Shown: positions 1-7,187, counted from the first letter of the stretch. The stretch: 7,622 nt of DNA from Clostridia bacterium (GCA_017537405.1 JAFYKU010000088.1:1-7622), one strand, 5' to 3'. Notes: generated from the letters alone by a model not told the origin. A program made the numbers and translations.

Positions 1-1
1 A

Positions 2-2377
2 ACCGGATACCGCACTTTCCAAATCTTCTTTGTCCACAACATTACCTTCGCCATCGGGACCTGTCAAGAATTTATTCAAAGTATCCAATCCACCTTGAAC
101 TGCGGCTAAATCATCTTCATTTTCAAAAATTTCACCCAAAACTGTCTTGCCTGTATCTGGGTCCACCGTTGTTAATTTTGTCAACTCAGTACTCAAAGTT
201 TCTTTTATGCTATCACCAACTTCTGGCAAGTTCACCACCGTATCAACCAAATCAACTACAGTTTCAGCGTCTAGTTCTTGTTGTACCACATCTAACAACT
301 TAACAACATCTTCGGTTCCGAATTCACCACTTTCTGGGTCTTGAATTTTATTTAAGACTTCGCTAACAGCTTCATTATTCATGATATTAGCAGCACTAAC
401 TAATCCATGGAATTTAGATTCCCAAGTTGCCAAATCGGCATTAATCAATTCAACCAACATCGTCAATAATTCATTGTCACCTGCACTATTCATATCGGCG
501 AAACGCGCATCAATAAACTTCTTAACTGGTTCAAAGGCATTTAGCGCTTCATGAACAACAGCTAATAAATTATCAACTTTTTGGAATTTAATTTCGGCAT
601 ACTCTTTACCATCAAATTCTTCGGAATGTTCATTATAATATTCTTCTGTAATAATCAAATCGCCAACCAGATTGATTAAAGCTTGCATCTCCATATCTTC
701 TTCATTCACCATCGTAATGATATCTTCAATCAAGTCAGTATTTTCATTTAAAACTTCGGCAGTATCTAACAAAAGCCCACCAAATCTTTCCCAACCACCT
801 TGGACAGCGTCATGGTTGAAAGCATCTTCACCTAAAAACAATTCTGCCAAACCATAAACTAAATCTTTTGCATCAGTAAAGTCACCGAAAATTGTGTCAC
901 AGAAATTACTATAAACAATGATGTTTTCTGTACCAGGCAACCCAATCATTTTCACCAAAGACAATTCTTTCAAGGTATTACCCAAAACATTTATCACTGG
1001 CGTATTAGCTTGTTCTTCTTCACTTGCGATACGCGCGGTTAATAATGCTAAAATATCTTTCCAATCTGTTAATCCATCGGACAAAGCTTTGGCAACCGTC
1101 ACATCTTCCCCATTGAAATTAATTTTCAAAACAGTTAATTTTTCGGCTAAATCTAAAATGGTTAAAGCATCATGACGGAACATTTCTAATTTTTGGTCAG
1201 CAACATATTTTACTAATCCACGCACAGCCGCAGCAAATTCTTTTTGATTATTTTTACCTTCTTCTACAACACGAGTCGTTGCACAAGCTTTTACTAACAT
1301 GCCATAAATACTATCTTCATAGATGTCTGTACCTTCTAATTTGGTTTCATTTTCTTCAAAAGGTGTATTTAAAACATTGTCTAAATCAGCTAAGAACCAG
1401 TCAGCAATATTCAATACTTGTAAGTCAAAAGTTTTGTTGACAATTGAACGCAAAACTTTAAAGTCTTTACCCGTTAAGACTGTAAAATCATTAGTATCCA
1501 TCGCAGTATTAAATTTATCAACAACACCAGGTACCGCCTGTGCATCAACATACAATTCCCAAGCGGTATTAACATCATTAACTAAATTAATTGCTTCCGC
1601 ACCTTCAATGCGTACTGTCAATTGGTATTCAAAAGCTTTATTTGATATCGCCTGCAAACCAGTATATCTTAAAACTTTATTGTATAACGCTAATGAATTA
1701 TCAATATCGGTAAATACTTTTTCTAAATTAATTTCACCATCTTCATCACTGTATGCTTGAGCAGCTGCTAACTCATGTTCATCTTGCATGTTTTGATATT
1801 GAGCTGCTTGATGCACAATCCCAAGTACACCATTTACTGGCAACATAAAGAACACAAATAATGCGATACCTTGCAATGCCCCAATCAACATTCCACCAAA
1901 AGCATGTTTCGGTAATTTATTACCATTACGGTCTCGCTTCGGAGCCCAGAAATGAGCCACAATACTATAAATAATCCAAGACACAAACTTCATTACAAAG
2001 TACAATACCATGAATAAAACGATATTCACGATTGATAAGACAATTCCTAATGCAAAATCTTGAATATAAGAACCAAAGGGTGAAACATATTTACCGAATG
2101 TTTCTTGCAAGAAAACAACCAATTTTTCGGTACAAAAATCCACCCAACCGTTTGGAGTTTTTCCAAAAATCGTGATATCAAGATTTAAAATAAAATTGGT
2201 TACCACCGGTGTTAAAAGAAACACGCCAACCAACAAACCAACATACAAAACCAATCGCAAGAAACTTCTTTTAAAACCACGCCCCATGCCGCACAACATT
2301 CCAAACAGCACAAAGACACCAAGCACCCCTAACAATGCTATGGATGCATATTTTAAAACTATATCAAATAAATCCAT
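2..2377 (-). CDS. Large CvpA-like membrane protein with long acidic C-terminal region (3' end outside window)
   Basis: The frame is open for 792 codons from the ATG at 2375-2377 to the left edge, with no stop, so the C-terminus is missing. An in-frame TAA lies a few codons upstream and this ATG is the first usable start. Four hydrophobic segments are visible at about residues 11-30, 40-60, 108-140 and 160-187. The first is followed by GMGRGFKRS (30-38), and the last begins HAFGGMLIGALQGI. Both resemble the glycine/arginine pattern of CvpA-family inner-membrane proteins (colicin V production/PurF-linked locus, role poorly defined). A normal CvpA is about 160-180 residues. Here a further 600 or more residues follow, acidic, mostly helix-forming and without membrane segments, which I do not recognise. 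This part contains DPESG (680) and DPDTG (739) loops. The gene is 55 bp downstream of smpB with its own promoter. I am fairly sure of the membrane domain's resemblance, and do not know the function. Confidence 0.75.
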   Translation of the reverse strand, partial: MDLFDIVLKYASIALLGVLGVFVLFGMLCGMGRGFKRSFLRLVLYVGLLVGVFLLTPVVTNFILNLDITIFGKTPNGWVDFCTEKLVVFLQETFGKYVSPFGSYIQDFALGIVLSIVNIVLFMVLYFVMKFVSWIIYSIVAHFWAPKRDRNGNKLPKHAFGGMLIGALQGIALFVFFMLPVNGVLGIVHQAAQYQNMQDEHELAAAQAYSDEDGEINLEKVFTDIDNSLALYNKVLRYTGLQAISNKAFEYQLTVRIEGAEAINLVNDVNTAWELYVDAQAVPGVVDKFNTAMDTNDFTVLTGKDFKVLRSIVNKTFDLQVLNIADWFLADLDNVLNTPFEENETKLEGTDIYEDSIYGMLVKACATTRVVEEGKNNQKEFAAAVRGLVKYVADQKLEMFRHDALTILDLAEKLTVLKINFNGEDVTVAKALSDGLTDWKDILALLTARIASEEEQANTPVINVLGNTLKELSLVKMIGLPGTENIIVYSNFCDTIFGDFTDAKDLVYGLAELFLGEDAFNHDAVQGGWERFGGLLLDTAEVLNENTDLIEDIITMVNEEDMEMQALINLVGDLIITEEYYNEHSEEFDGKEYAEIKFQKVDNLLAVVHEALNAFEPVKKFIDARFADMNSAGDNELLTMLVELINADLATWESKFHGLVSAANIMNNEAVSEVLNKIQDPESGEFGTEDVVKLLDVVQQELDAETVVDLVDTVVNLPEVGDSIKETLSTELTKLTTVDPDTGKTVLGEIFENEDDLAAVQGGLDTLNKFLTGPDGEGNVVDKEDLESAVSG

Positions 2378-2383
2378 TAAAAT

Positions 2384-2413
2384 ATTATATACCCAATAGA
2401 ATATTTATTGCAA
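2384..2413 (-). promoter_or_regulatory. Promoter of the CvpA-like gene, predicted leaderless
   Basis: On the minus strand a TTGCAA -35-like box (2408-2413, 4 of 6 matches) is separated by 18 bp from a perfect TATAAT -10 box (2384-2389). Only six bases lie between the -10 box and the ATG, so transcription should begin at or next to the A of the start codon. There is no Shine-Dalgarno sequence before this ATG. The surrounding DNA is very AT-rich, so a chance TATAAT is possible. Confidence 0.55.
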
Positions 2414-2432
2414 TGATTTTAAAAAACAAACC

Positions 2433-2888
2433 TCAACGGTGTCCCATCAAGGTGCGTTGTGCTTCGCGTTGTAAATCACGCTCTTTTATTGTTTGTTTTT
2501 TATCCACAACATTTTTACCAGTCGCAGTGGCAATTGAAATCTTTAACAACCCGCGTGCTGACCAATAAATTTTCAAAGGTACACAAGTATTGCCTTTCAC
2601 ATTGCACGCTTTCGCAATTTTTGCAATCTCAGCGCCATGTAACAATAATTGACGATTACGGCGCGTATCCTGCTCCGCCACCACTCCATTTTGATATGGC
2701 GCAAAATAAGCGTTTTTCAACCAAATTTTACCGGTTGCCAATTCCAACTGAATAAAGCTTTCTGTAATCGTGACATTCCCAGCCCGCGCCGATTTCACTT
2801 CCCAACCTTGCAAAGACAACCCCGCTTCAAATGTATCGTGCAAAAAGTAATTGAAGCGCGCCTGTCGGTTTTCCGCAATCACCTTCAT
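2433..2888 (-). CDS. smpB: SsrA-binding protein SmpB
   Basis: This 151-residue protein binds the tRNA-like domain of tmRNA and delivers it to stalled ribosomes for trans-translation; it acts in the cytoplasm. The length is typical of the family. Diagnostic segments are present in order: an N-terminal NRQARFNYFL stretch, AGLSLQGWEVKSARAG (about residues 23-38), an LLLHGAEI segment, VPLKIYW, then TGKNVVDKKQTIKERD and a basic tail ending MGHR. The tail is the part that inserts into the decoding centre. GWEVKS is the enterobacterial form, where many other phyla have GTEVKS, and DKK replaces the usual DKR. Its ATG overlaps the trpS stop codon (ATGA, 2885-2888), and no strong Shine-Dalgarno is present at normal spacing, so translation is probably coupled to trpS. 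It ends at TGA. No intrinsic terminator is visible in the 55 bp that follow. The tmRNA gene itself is not in the window. Confidence 0.97.
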   Translation of the reverse strand: MKVIAENRQARFNYFLHDTFEAGLSLQGWEVKSARAGNVTITESFIQLELATGKIWLKNAYFAPYQNGVVAEQDTRRNRQLLLHGAEIAKIAKACNVKGNTCVPLKIYWSARGLLKISIATATGKNVVDKKQTIKERDLQREAQRTLMGHR

Positions 2889-3901
2889 AATTGATAAATT
2901 CCCATCGCTTGTTTCACAAGGGCTAATGTCGCGTCAGTAACTTCACGCGCACGCTGTGTGCCAGCACGCAAGAACCCACGCACTTCGTCCATGCGTTGTT
3001 CGTAATAAGCACGGCGTTCACGCATCGGCGCCAATAAGTTATTCAAGCACTCAAACAACAATTTTTTCAAAACCATGTCACCCAAACCACCTTGACGGTA
3101 TTGCGCTTTTAATTCGGCCAAATGTTTTTTGTCTGGATAAAAAGCATCTAAATACATAAAAACAACATTGCCTTCGACACGCCCAGGGTCACTTACTTTG
3201 ATGTGTTGCGGGTCAGTGTACATTTGATAAACTTTGCGTTGCAATTCTTCCGCACTGTCCTTGATGTAAATACAGTTGCCTAAACTCTTACTCATTTTGC
3301 CCGCACCATCAATTCCCACCAAACGCCCACGCGCCTGCTCTGGAATTAAGGCTTCGGGCATCACCAAAGTCTCACCATATAAACGATTAAATGTCGCAAC
3401 AATTTCGCGCGTTTGTTCCAACATCGGAGCTTGGTCCGCCCCCACAGGTACAACCGAAGCCCCAAAGGCTGTAATATCCGCCGCTTGCGATATAGGATAA
3501 TTTACAAAGCCAACCGGAACTTCACGGCGATAACCTTTGGTTTTAATTTCATTTTTAACAGTCGGATTGCGTTCCAAACGCGACTGCGTCACAAGGTTCA
3601 TATAAAACATCGGCAGCTCATATAACGCCGGCAAAGCACTCTGTAAGACGAAATGAATCTTTTGCGGATCCAAACCGACTGCCAAATAATCCAACATTAA
3701 CTCTTCCACAGAAGATGTAACTTTATCCACTTGTTGCGCATGGTCAGTCAAAGCTTGTAAATCCGCAATCATAACAAACATTTCAAATTCACCTGTTGCC
3801 TGTAAGCGCACACGATTCGCTAAACTGCCGGCATAATGTCCAATGTGCAAATTACCACTGGGACGATCCGCCGTTAAAATTACCTTCTTGTCTGTTTTCA
3901 T
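2885..3901 (-). CDS. trpS: Tryptophan-tRNA ligase
   Basis: This is a class I aminoacyl-tRNA synthetase that charges tRNA-Trp with tryptophan using ATP, in the cytoplasm. With the ATG at 3899-3901 it has 338 residues, normal for bacterial TrpS. The HIGH signature is exact at residues 19-22 and the KMSKS signature at 202-206. Other family blocks are DYLAVGLDP, RLERNPTVK, PVGADQ and YQMYTDP. The overall pattern matches the streptococcal/clostridial-type clade. A GTG at 3947-3949 would add 16 residues, but the added sequence has no counterpart in relatives, and a good promoter lies inside it, so I chose the shorter form. The stop is TGA and overlaps the smpB start by 4 bp. G+C content is clearly higher than in the genes on either side. 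No T-box leader is possible because the space upstream is only 67 bp. Confidence 0.97.
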   Translation of the reverse strand: MKTDKKVILTADRPSGNLHIGHYAGSLANRVRLQATGEFEMFVMIADLQALTDHAQQVDKVTSSVEELMLDYLAVGLDPQKIHFVLQSALPALYELPMFYMNLVTQSRLERNPTVKNEIKTKGYRREVPVGFVNYPISQAADITAFGASVVPVGADQAPMLEQTREIVATFNRLYGETLVMPEALIPEQARGRLVGIDGAGKMSKSLGNCIYIKDSAEELQRKVYQMYTDPQHIKVSDPGRVEGNVVFMYLDAFYPDKKHLAELKAQYRQGGLGDMVLKKLLFECLNNLLAPMRERRAYYEQRMDEVRGFLRAGTQRAREVTDATLALVKQAMGIYQL

Positions 3902-3907
3902 TTTCAC

Positions 3908-3936
3908 AGTGTACCATACCGCCCCGCACTTGTAAA
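3908..3936 (-). promoter_or_regulatory. trpS-smpB promoter, predicted leaderless
   Basis: On the minus strand a TTTACA -35 box (3931-3936, 5 of 6 matches) is separated by 17 bp from TACACT (3908-3913), which carries the extended -10 element TGG immediately upstream. An A/T run, AAAAAATTTTT, overlaps the upstream edge of the -35 and could act as an UP element. The ATG of trpS lies exactly 6 nt after the -10 box, so the start site should fall at or beside the A of ATG, giving a leaderless mRNA. This also argues against the longer GTG start at 3949. Confidence 0.6.
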
Positions 3937-3968
3937 AATTTTTTGTCACCGTTAATTATCATTTTTAT

Positions 3969-5450
3969 TTACAATTCTTGCAAAGGCGTGCTTAATTTTT
4001 GAAGAGCATTTTTTTCAATTACCTGCTCAATCTTTTGTGTAAAACCTTTCAAACTAATTGCAAATTTACGCAGACGGGTATTGTGATGACCTTCTAATTT
4101 TTTTGTCAATTCTTGCGTCTTATTACAAACCAAAAGACTTAGCTTTTTTCTGAACGGTTGTTTTTTTAACACTGCACTAACAACTTGCTCTAATTGAGTT
4201 TTTGCTTCACTCAAAGATTGATTCGCTTCATTAATGAGCAATTGTGTCGCAGCACCATTGCTATTTGCGATACCATTATCGAATAATCCTAAACGCTGCA
4301 TTCCTTCGTGAAAATCCTTATAGTTTTTAATTTCAACAATTTCCTGACATAAATCTGCCATCTCTTCGAACAACTGACTTCCAATGACTCTTTTAATTTC
4401 TTCCGCAGGCAATTTTCTCATTCTCGCTTCTTTTAATTCCGGCAAAAACGCATCTAAAAATGGCTGCATCGGTTTTAATAAAATTTGGTACATTGATTGA
4501 TTTATTGTTTGATTATTTGCGATAACAGTTTCGTATTGCGCAGTTTTTTTATTTTGCATTAAAACAGCAAAATATTCAGTAATAATTTCATTCAACATTT
4601 GATAACTTTGCAACCGATTAAACTTTGCTTTTTCGTTTTCAAAATTCCCTATACGATGTAAAAATTCATGTAAAACAGTCACACCAGTTGGGTGATTATT
4701 TAAGTAAATATGCTCACCTTGACAGAAAGCTCGGTCGCCAGATTCACGCAACAATAAATTATAAACATTTTCAGACGGTTTTAAACGAATGACAAGTGGA
4801 TCTAATTCACGACTATAAATATTTTCACACAACACTTTAAACTCATTTTCCACACCAACTTTTTGATTATAAATTTTTGATTTAACTTCATCTACAAAGG
4901 ATTCAACCAAGCAAAGATTTTGATTGATTGTCATATCATCACTTAAACTCACATTTTTCCATGATTGAGCTAATTCACGAATATCCATTGCTAATACAGC
5001 AGCTAAAAAATCATTTTTTAAAACTTCTTCTACTCTAAATCCAAGATCACTTAAACATTGATTTACTACAGGAATCTTGAGTTTTACTAACTCCGACAAG
5101 TTATCATACTGCGTCAATAAATTTGCTACTTCAACAAAAGAACTTGCTTCTTTATAATTTTCCCCAACTGCGGCATTAAAACGCTGATTTCTCAATTCTT
5201 TTAAATACTGCTCTACCGAATTATGCATACCAAAAGTCTGATAAACAAAATCTAACCGCGTTCGCTGAATTGTTGATTCAATATACTGCCTATGTTTTTC
5301 TCCAAAGAAATCAACAAAAATCTCTACAACTTCTTTTTTAATTTTCGTTTTAATTTCATGCGTTTCACTTAAAACACCATTTTCGAGATAACGATTGTAA
5401 AATACATTGTCACATATTCGCACTACTTGCTCTACAATCTCTGTCTTCAC
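3969..5450 (-). CDS. Putative gluzincin-like zinc metallopeptidase, paralog 2 (family not recognised)
   Basis: The predicted protein has 493 residues. HEFLH at 261-265 supplies two possible zinc-ligand histidines and a catalytic glutamate. MLNEIITEYF at 285-294 then offers E288 as a third ligand, 23 residues after the second histidine. This NExxTE arrangement parallels NEAISD of thermolysin-type gluzincins. Before it lies an all-helical N-terminal region of about 200 residues starting with an ICDNVFYN block; after it comes FLPELKEARMR and a helical, basic tail. No signal peptide or membrane segment is visible, so the protein is probably cytoplasmic. It aligns with the upstream neighbour (5513-7090) from end to end, roughly a third identical, and is evidently a tandem duplicate. 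Translation begins at GTG, 6 nt after a clear AAAGGA site. The substrate is unknown, and the peptidase call rests on motifs only. Confidence 0.72.
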   Translation of the reverse strand: MKTEIVEQVVRICDNVFYNRYLENGVLSETHEIKTKIKKEVVEIFVDFFGEKHRQYIESTIQRTRLDFVYQTFGMHNSVEQYLKELRNQRFNAAVGENYKEASSFVEVANLLTQYDNLSELVKLKIPVVNQCLSDLGFRVEEVLKNDFLAAVLAMDIRELAQSWKNVSLSDDMTINQNLCLVESFVDEVKSKIYNQKVGVENEFKVLCENIYSRELDPLVIRLKPSENVYNLLLRESGDRAFCQGEHIYLNNHPTGVTVLHEFLHRIGNFENEKAKFNRLQSYQMLNEIITEYFAVLMQNKKTAQYETVIANNQTINQSMYQILLKPMQPFLDAFLPELKEARMRKLPAEEIKRVIGSQLFEEMADLCQEIVEIKNYKDFHEGMQRLGLFDNGIANSNGAATQLLINEANQSLSEAKTQLEQVVSAVLKKQPFRKKLSLLVCNKTQELTKKLEGHHNTRLRKFAISLKGFTQKIEQVIEKNALQKLSTPLQEL

Positions 5451-5456
5451 TTTTCG

Positions 5457-5462
5457 TCCTTT
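5457..5462 (-). promoter_or_regulatory. Shine-Dalgarno site fixing a GTG start
   Basis: AAAGGA lies 6 nt upstream of the GTG at 5448-5450 on the minus strand. The spacing is ideal and no ATG in the same frame is better placed. It is the clearest ribosome-binding site in the window and shows that this organism uses ordinary Shine-Dalgarno initiation for at least some genes. Confidence 0.75.
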
Positions 5463-5474
5463 TTATTGGGAATA

Positions 5475-5503
5475 ATAATATCAGCATGTATTGCAAGTGT
5501 CAA
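5475..5503 (-). promoter_or_regulatory. Near-consensus promoter of the second metallopeptidase-like gene
   Basis: On the minus strand a perfect TTGACA -35 (5498-5503) is followed after 17 bp by TATTAT (5475-5480, 5 of 6 matches) with an upstream TGA that fits the extended -10 pattern. It sits just after the stop codon of the preceding paralog. Transcription should start near 5468, giving a leader of about 18 nt that contains the Shine-Dalgarno site. This is the strongest sigma-70-type promoter in the window, so the two paralogs need not be expressed together. Confidence 0.8.
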
Positions 5504-5512
5504 ACTATAATC

Positions 5513-7090
5513 CTATTTTTCTAACTCTGTCTGTGTTAATGGTTGCCCTAAGCGCTTAATACTCTTGTTTTCAACATGTGTGGCAATTGTATTGGCAAAC
5601 CCACTAGCCAAGCGAGTTAACTTATGCAAATGTGGATTTTGTTTCTGTTTCATATACTCAGCCAAATCTTGACTCTTTGCGCACAGATAATTTTCCAACC
5701 TTTTTTGCCAAGATAGTTGTTTTAATACAGCACTCACAGTCAACTTTAAATTTTCTTCAATTTCTGCTTCTCTCTTTTGAAGCGAAGACAAGTCATTATC
5801 CACCCCACCGTAATATTCAAACCCAAGTTCTGCTACCGATTGTTCCCTTGTCATTTGGCATAATTGCGCTTTTTCGACTAACATTCGGTCATGATACACT
5901 GCAATTAATTCATTACAATCTAACGCTATAGCATCAAAATATTCTTGACCAATCACACGCACAAATTCTTCTTGAGGAAATTCACGCATTCTGACTTCTT
6001 TTAATTCAGGCAAAAATGCTGCTAAAAAAGGTTCCAAGACTTCGAACAACCGTTCATATGAAGATTTTTCAATCCGCGTGTGTACAATCGGCTCTTTCTT
6101 TTGATCTACTCTTTGCCTAAACATTAATTGAACAAAATACTCTGTTACTACTTCGTTTAACATTTGGTACTTATAAAATTGCCTTGAATAAGGAGTATTT
6201 CCCTTCTCGCGATGTCCTTTTTCAAAAGCCACATCATCTAATTCGTGTAAAAACTCATGTAAAATGACGGTGTCATCGGGACAAATCCCGAAACAAATAG
6301 ATTGATACTGTCCAGCATGAATCCCTTTAAGTTGCGCATCATGCAGCATTTCCCATGCGATTGCCTGTGGGTCTAAATGCATAACAATCGGGTCTAACAT
6401 CACTTTAAAGTATTTTTCAACATTCTCATCTTCGGGATTTAAATTCATTTGCTCACAAGAACTCTCAAAATTAGTTTGAACATCTTCAACAAACCTTTGT
6501 AAAAAACACAAATTATCATTAATTTCAGGGTTATCACTAAAAGTAGCCTTATCCCAACAATTAACAATCTCTTTGATGTATTTCACCACTTGTCTTTGTA
6601 AGCGTTTACGCCGTTTAAAATCCTTAAATGGAACATTTAAAGTTTGTAAACAATTTGCCACTAAATTTGGTGCTAACTTATTCAGTTGCAATATGTCATC
6701 GTTGCAACCACTCAAAGCAGCCGCAATGATTTTAAAATCATAAGGATTTACAACATTAAATCCTATCGTTTCCATCAACCGCATTTTTTTTATTTCAGTT
6801 AAAAACTCAGCAATTGAATTTGTGGCTCCATCAGTTTGGTAAATAAACCGCATATTTGTTGCTGCAACTTTGTTAATAATCTTGTCTTCGTATTTTTTTC
6901 CAAAGAAATCGCGAAAAGTTTGAATCACCTTAGCTTTAATTTTGGCTTGAATGTTTTCTCGGCTTTCCAAAACACCTTTCTCTAAATAATTGTTATAAAA
7001 CAAATTATCACAGATTGATATTACCTTCTCAACTTTTTCAGAAGGATACAATTGTTTTAATGCTTGTTGTATAACTTCAACTTCTTCCAT
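5513..7090 (-). CDS. Putative gluzincin-like zinc metallopeptidase, paralog 1 (family not recognised)
   Basis: The predicted protein has 525 residues and ends at TAG. HEFLH is at 278-282 and MLNEVVTEYF at 310-319. E313 is the likely third zinc ligand, 31 residues after the second histidine, and E317 sits where thermolysin has the aspartate that supports its first histidine. The insert between the two motifs is longer than in the neighbouring paralog and contains a charged loop with GHREKGNTPYSR. The N-terminal region carries ICDNLFYNNYLEKGVL (about 26-41) and DFFGKKY, both shared with the paralog. The later FLPELKEVRMR (359-369) and VSAVLK blocks are also shared. The N-terminus is extended by about 16 residues relative to the paralog. 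There is no signal peptide or membrane helix. I infer a cytoplasmic metal-dependent peptidase or a derived binding protein; it could also be an inactive structural relative. Confidence 0.72.
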   Translation of the reverse strand: MEEVEVIQQALKQLYPSEKVEKVISICDNLFYNNYLEKGVLESRENIQAKIKAKVIQTFRDFFGKKYEDKIINKVAATNMRFIYQTDGATNSIAEFLTEIKKMRLMETIGFNVVNPYDFKIIAAALSGCNDDILQLNKLAPNLVANCLQTLNVPFKDFKRRKRLQRQVVKYIKEIVNCWDKATFSDNPEINDNLCFLQRFVEDVQTNFESSCEQMNLNPEDENVEKYFKVMLDPIVMHLDPQAIAWEMLHDAQLKGIHAGQYQSICFGICPDDTVILHEFLHELDDVAFEKGHREKGNTPYSRQFYKYQMLNEVVTEYFVQLMFRQRVDQKKEPIVHTRIEKSSYERLFEVLEPFLAAFLPELKEVRMREFPQEEFVRVIGQEYFDAIALDCNELIAVYHDRMLVEKAQLCQMTREQSVAELGFEYYGGVDNDLSSLQKREAEIEENLKLTVSAVLKQLSWQKRLENYLCAKSQDLAEYMKQKQNPHLHKLTRLASGFANTIATHVENKSIKRLGQPLTQTELEK

Positions 7091-7098
7091 TATGCTGC

Positions 7099-7114
7099 TT
7101 GGCTAAAAAGCCAA
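7099..7114 (-). promoter_or_regulatory. Leader hairpin between purine tract and start codon
   Basis: The minus strand has a perfect inverted repeat, TTGGCT-TTTT-AGCCAA, inside the predicted leader of the first metallopeptidase-like gene. An AAAGGGA tract lies just upstream and the ATG 8 nt downstream. The tract is 26 nt from the ATG in linear sequence, too far for a normal Shine-Dalgarno, but about 10 nt if the 16-nt hairpin folds. No T-tract follows on either strand, so it is not an intrinsic terminator. It could instead be a protein-binding operator. Confidence 0.5.
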
Positions 7115-7129
7115 TTCCCTTTCAAATTA

Positions 7130-7138
7130 ATTATAACA
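7130..7138 (-). promoter_or_regulatory. Extended -10 promoter of the first metallopeptidase-like gene
   Basis: On the minus strand TGTTATAAT is a perfect extended -10 element (TGn plus TATAAT). No convincing -35 box is found 16-18 bp upstream, which is tolerated for extended -10 promoters. Transcription would start near 7122-7123, giving a leader of about 32 nt that begins with the AAAGGGA tract and includes the hairpin at 7099-7114. Confidence 0.55.
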
Positions 7139-7187
7139 CAACAAATACACAAAAGGAAGACCCTTGCTATCATATTATCCAACCCAA

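Noticed and set aside
1717..1753. EF-hand-like loop SDEDGEINLEKVF in the CvpA-like protein
   Set aside because: The DGEI core is suggestive, but loop positions 1 and 12 are not acidic. A second similar loop near residue 775 (GPDGEGNVVDKE) also lacks the acid at position 1. Calcium binding cannot be supported.
1323..1760. Plus-strand open frame of 145 codons
   Set aside because: It lies entirely inside the open minus-strand CvpA-like gene, its translation is a low-complexity Ser/Thr/Lys/Asn mix, and it has no ribosome-binding site. It is a shadow of the real gene, as are the shorter plus-strand frames across 1-2570.
2408..2413. TTGCAA shared by the CvpA-like promoter and the spacer at 5491-5496
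   Set aside because: A six-base palindrome occurring twice in AT-rich DNA is expected by chance, and the two copies sit in different positions relative to their promoters.
3797..3949. Longer trpS start at GTG 3949
   Set aside because: The extra 16 residues have no counterpart in related TrpS proteins, which begin about ten residues before DRPSG, and the segment contains a good promoter.
3931..3960. AAAAAATTTTT tract after the second metallopeptidase-like gene as a terminator
   Set aside because: It has no GC-rich stem, and it directly abuts the trpS -35 box, so it is better read as an A/T-rich promoter element.
5632..5931. Plus-strand open frame of 99 codons
   Set aside because: It is antisense to the well-conserved C-terminal part of the first metallopeptidase-like gene, and its sequence resembles no known protein.
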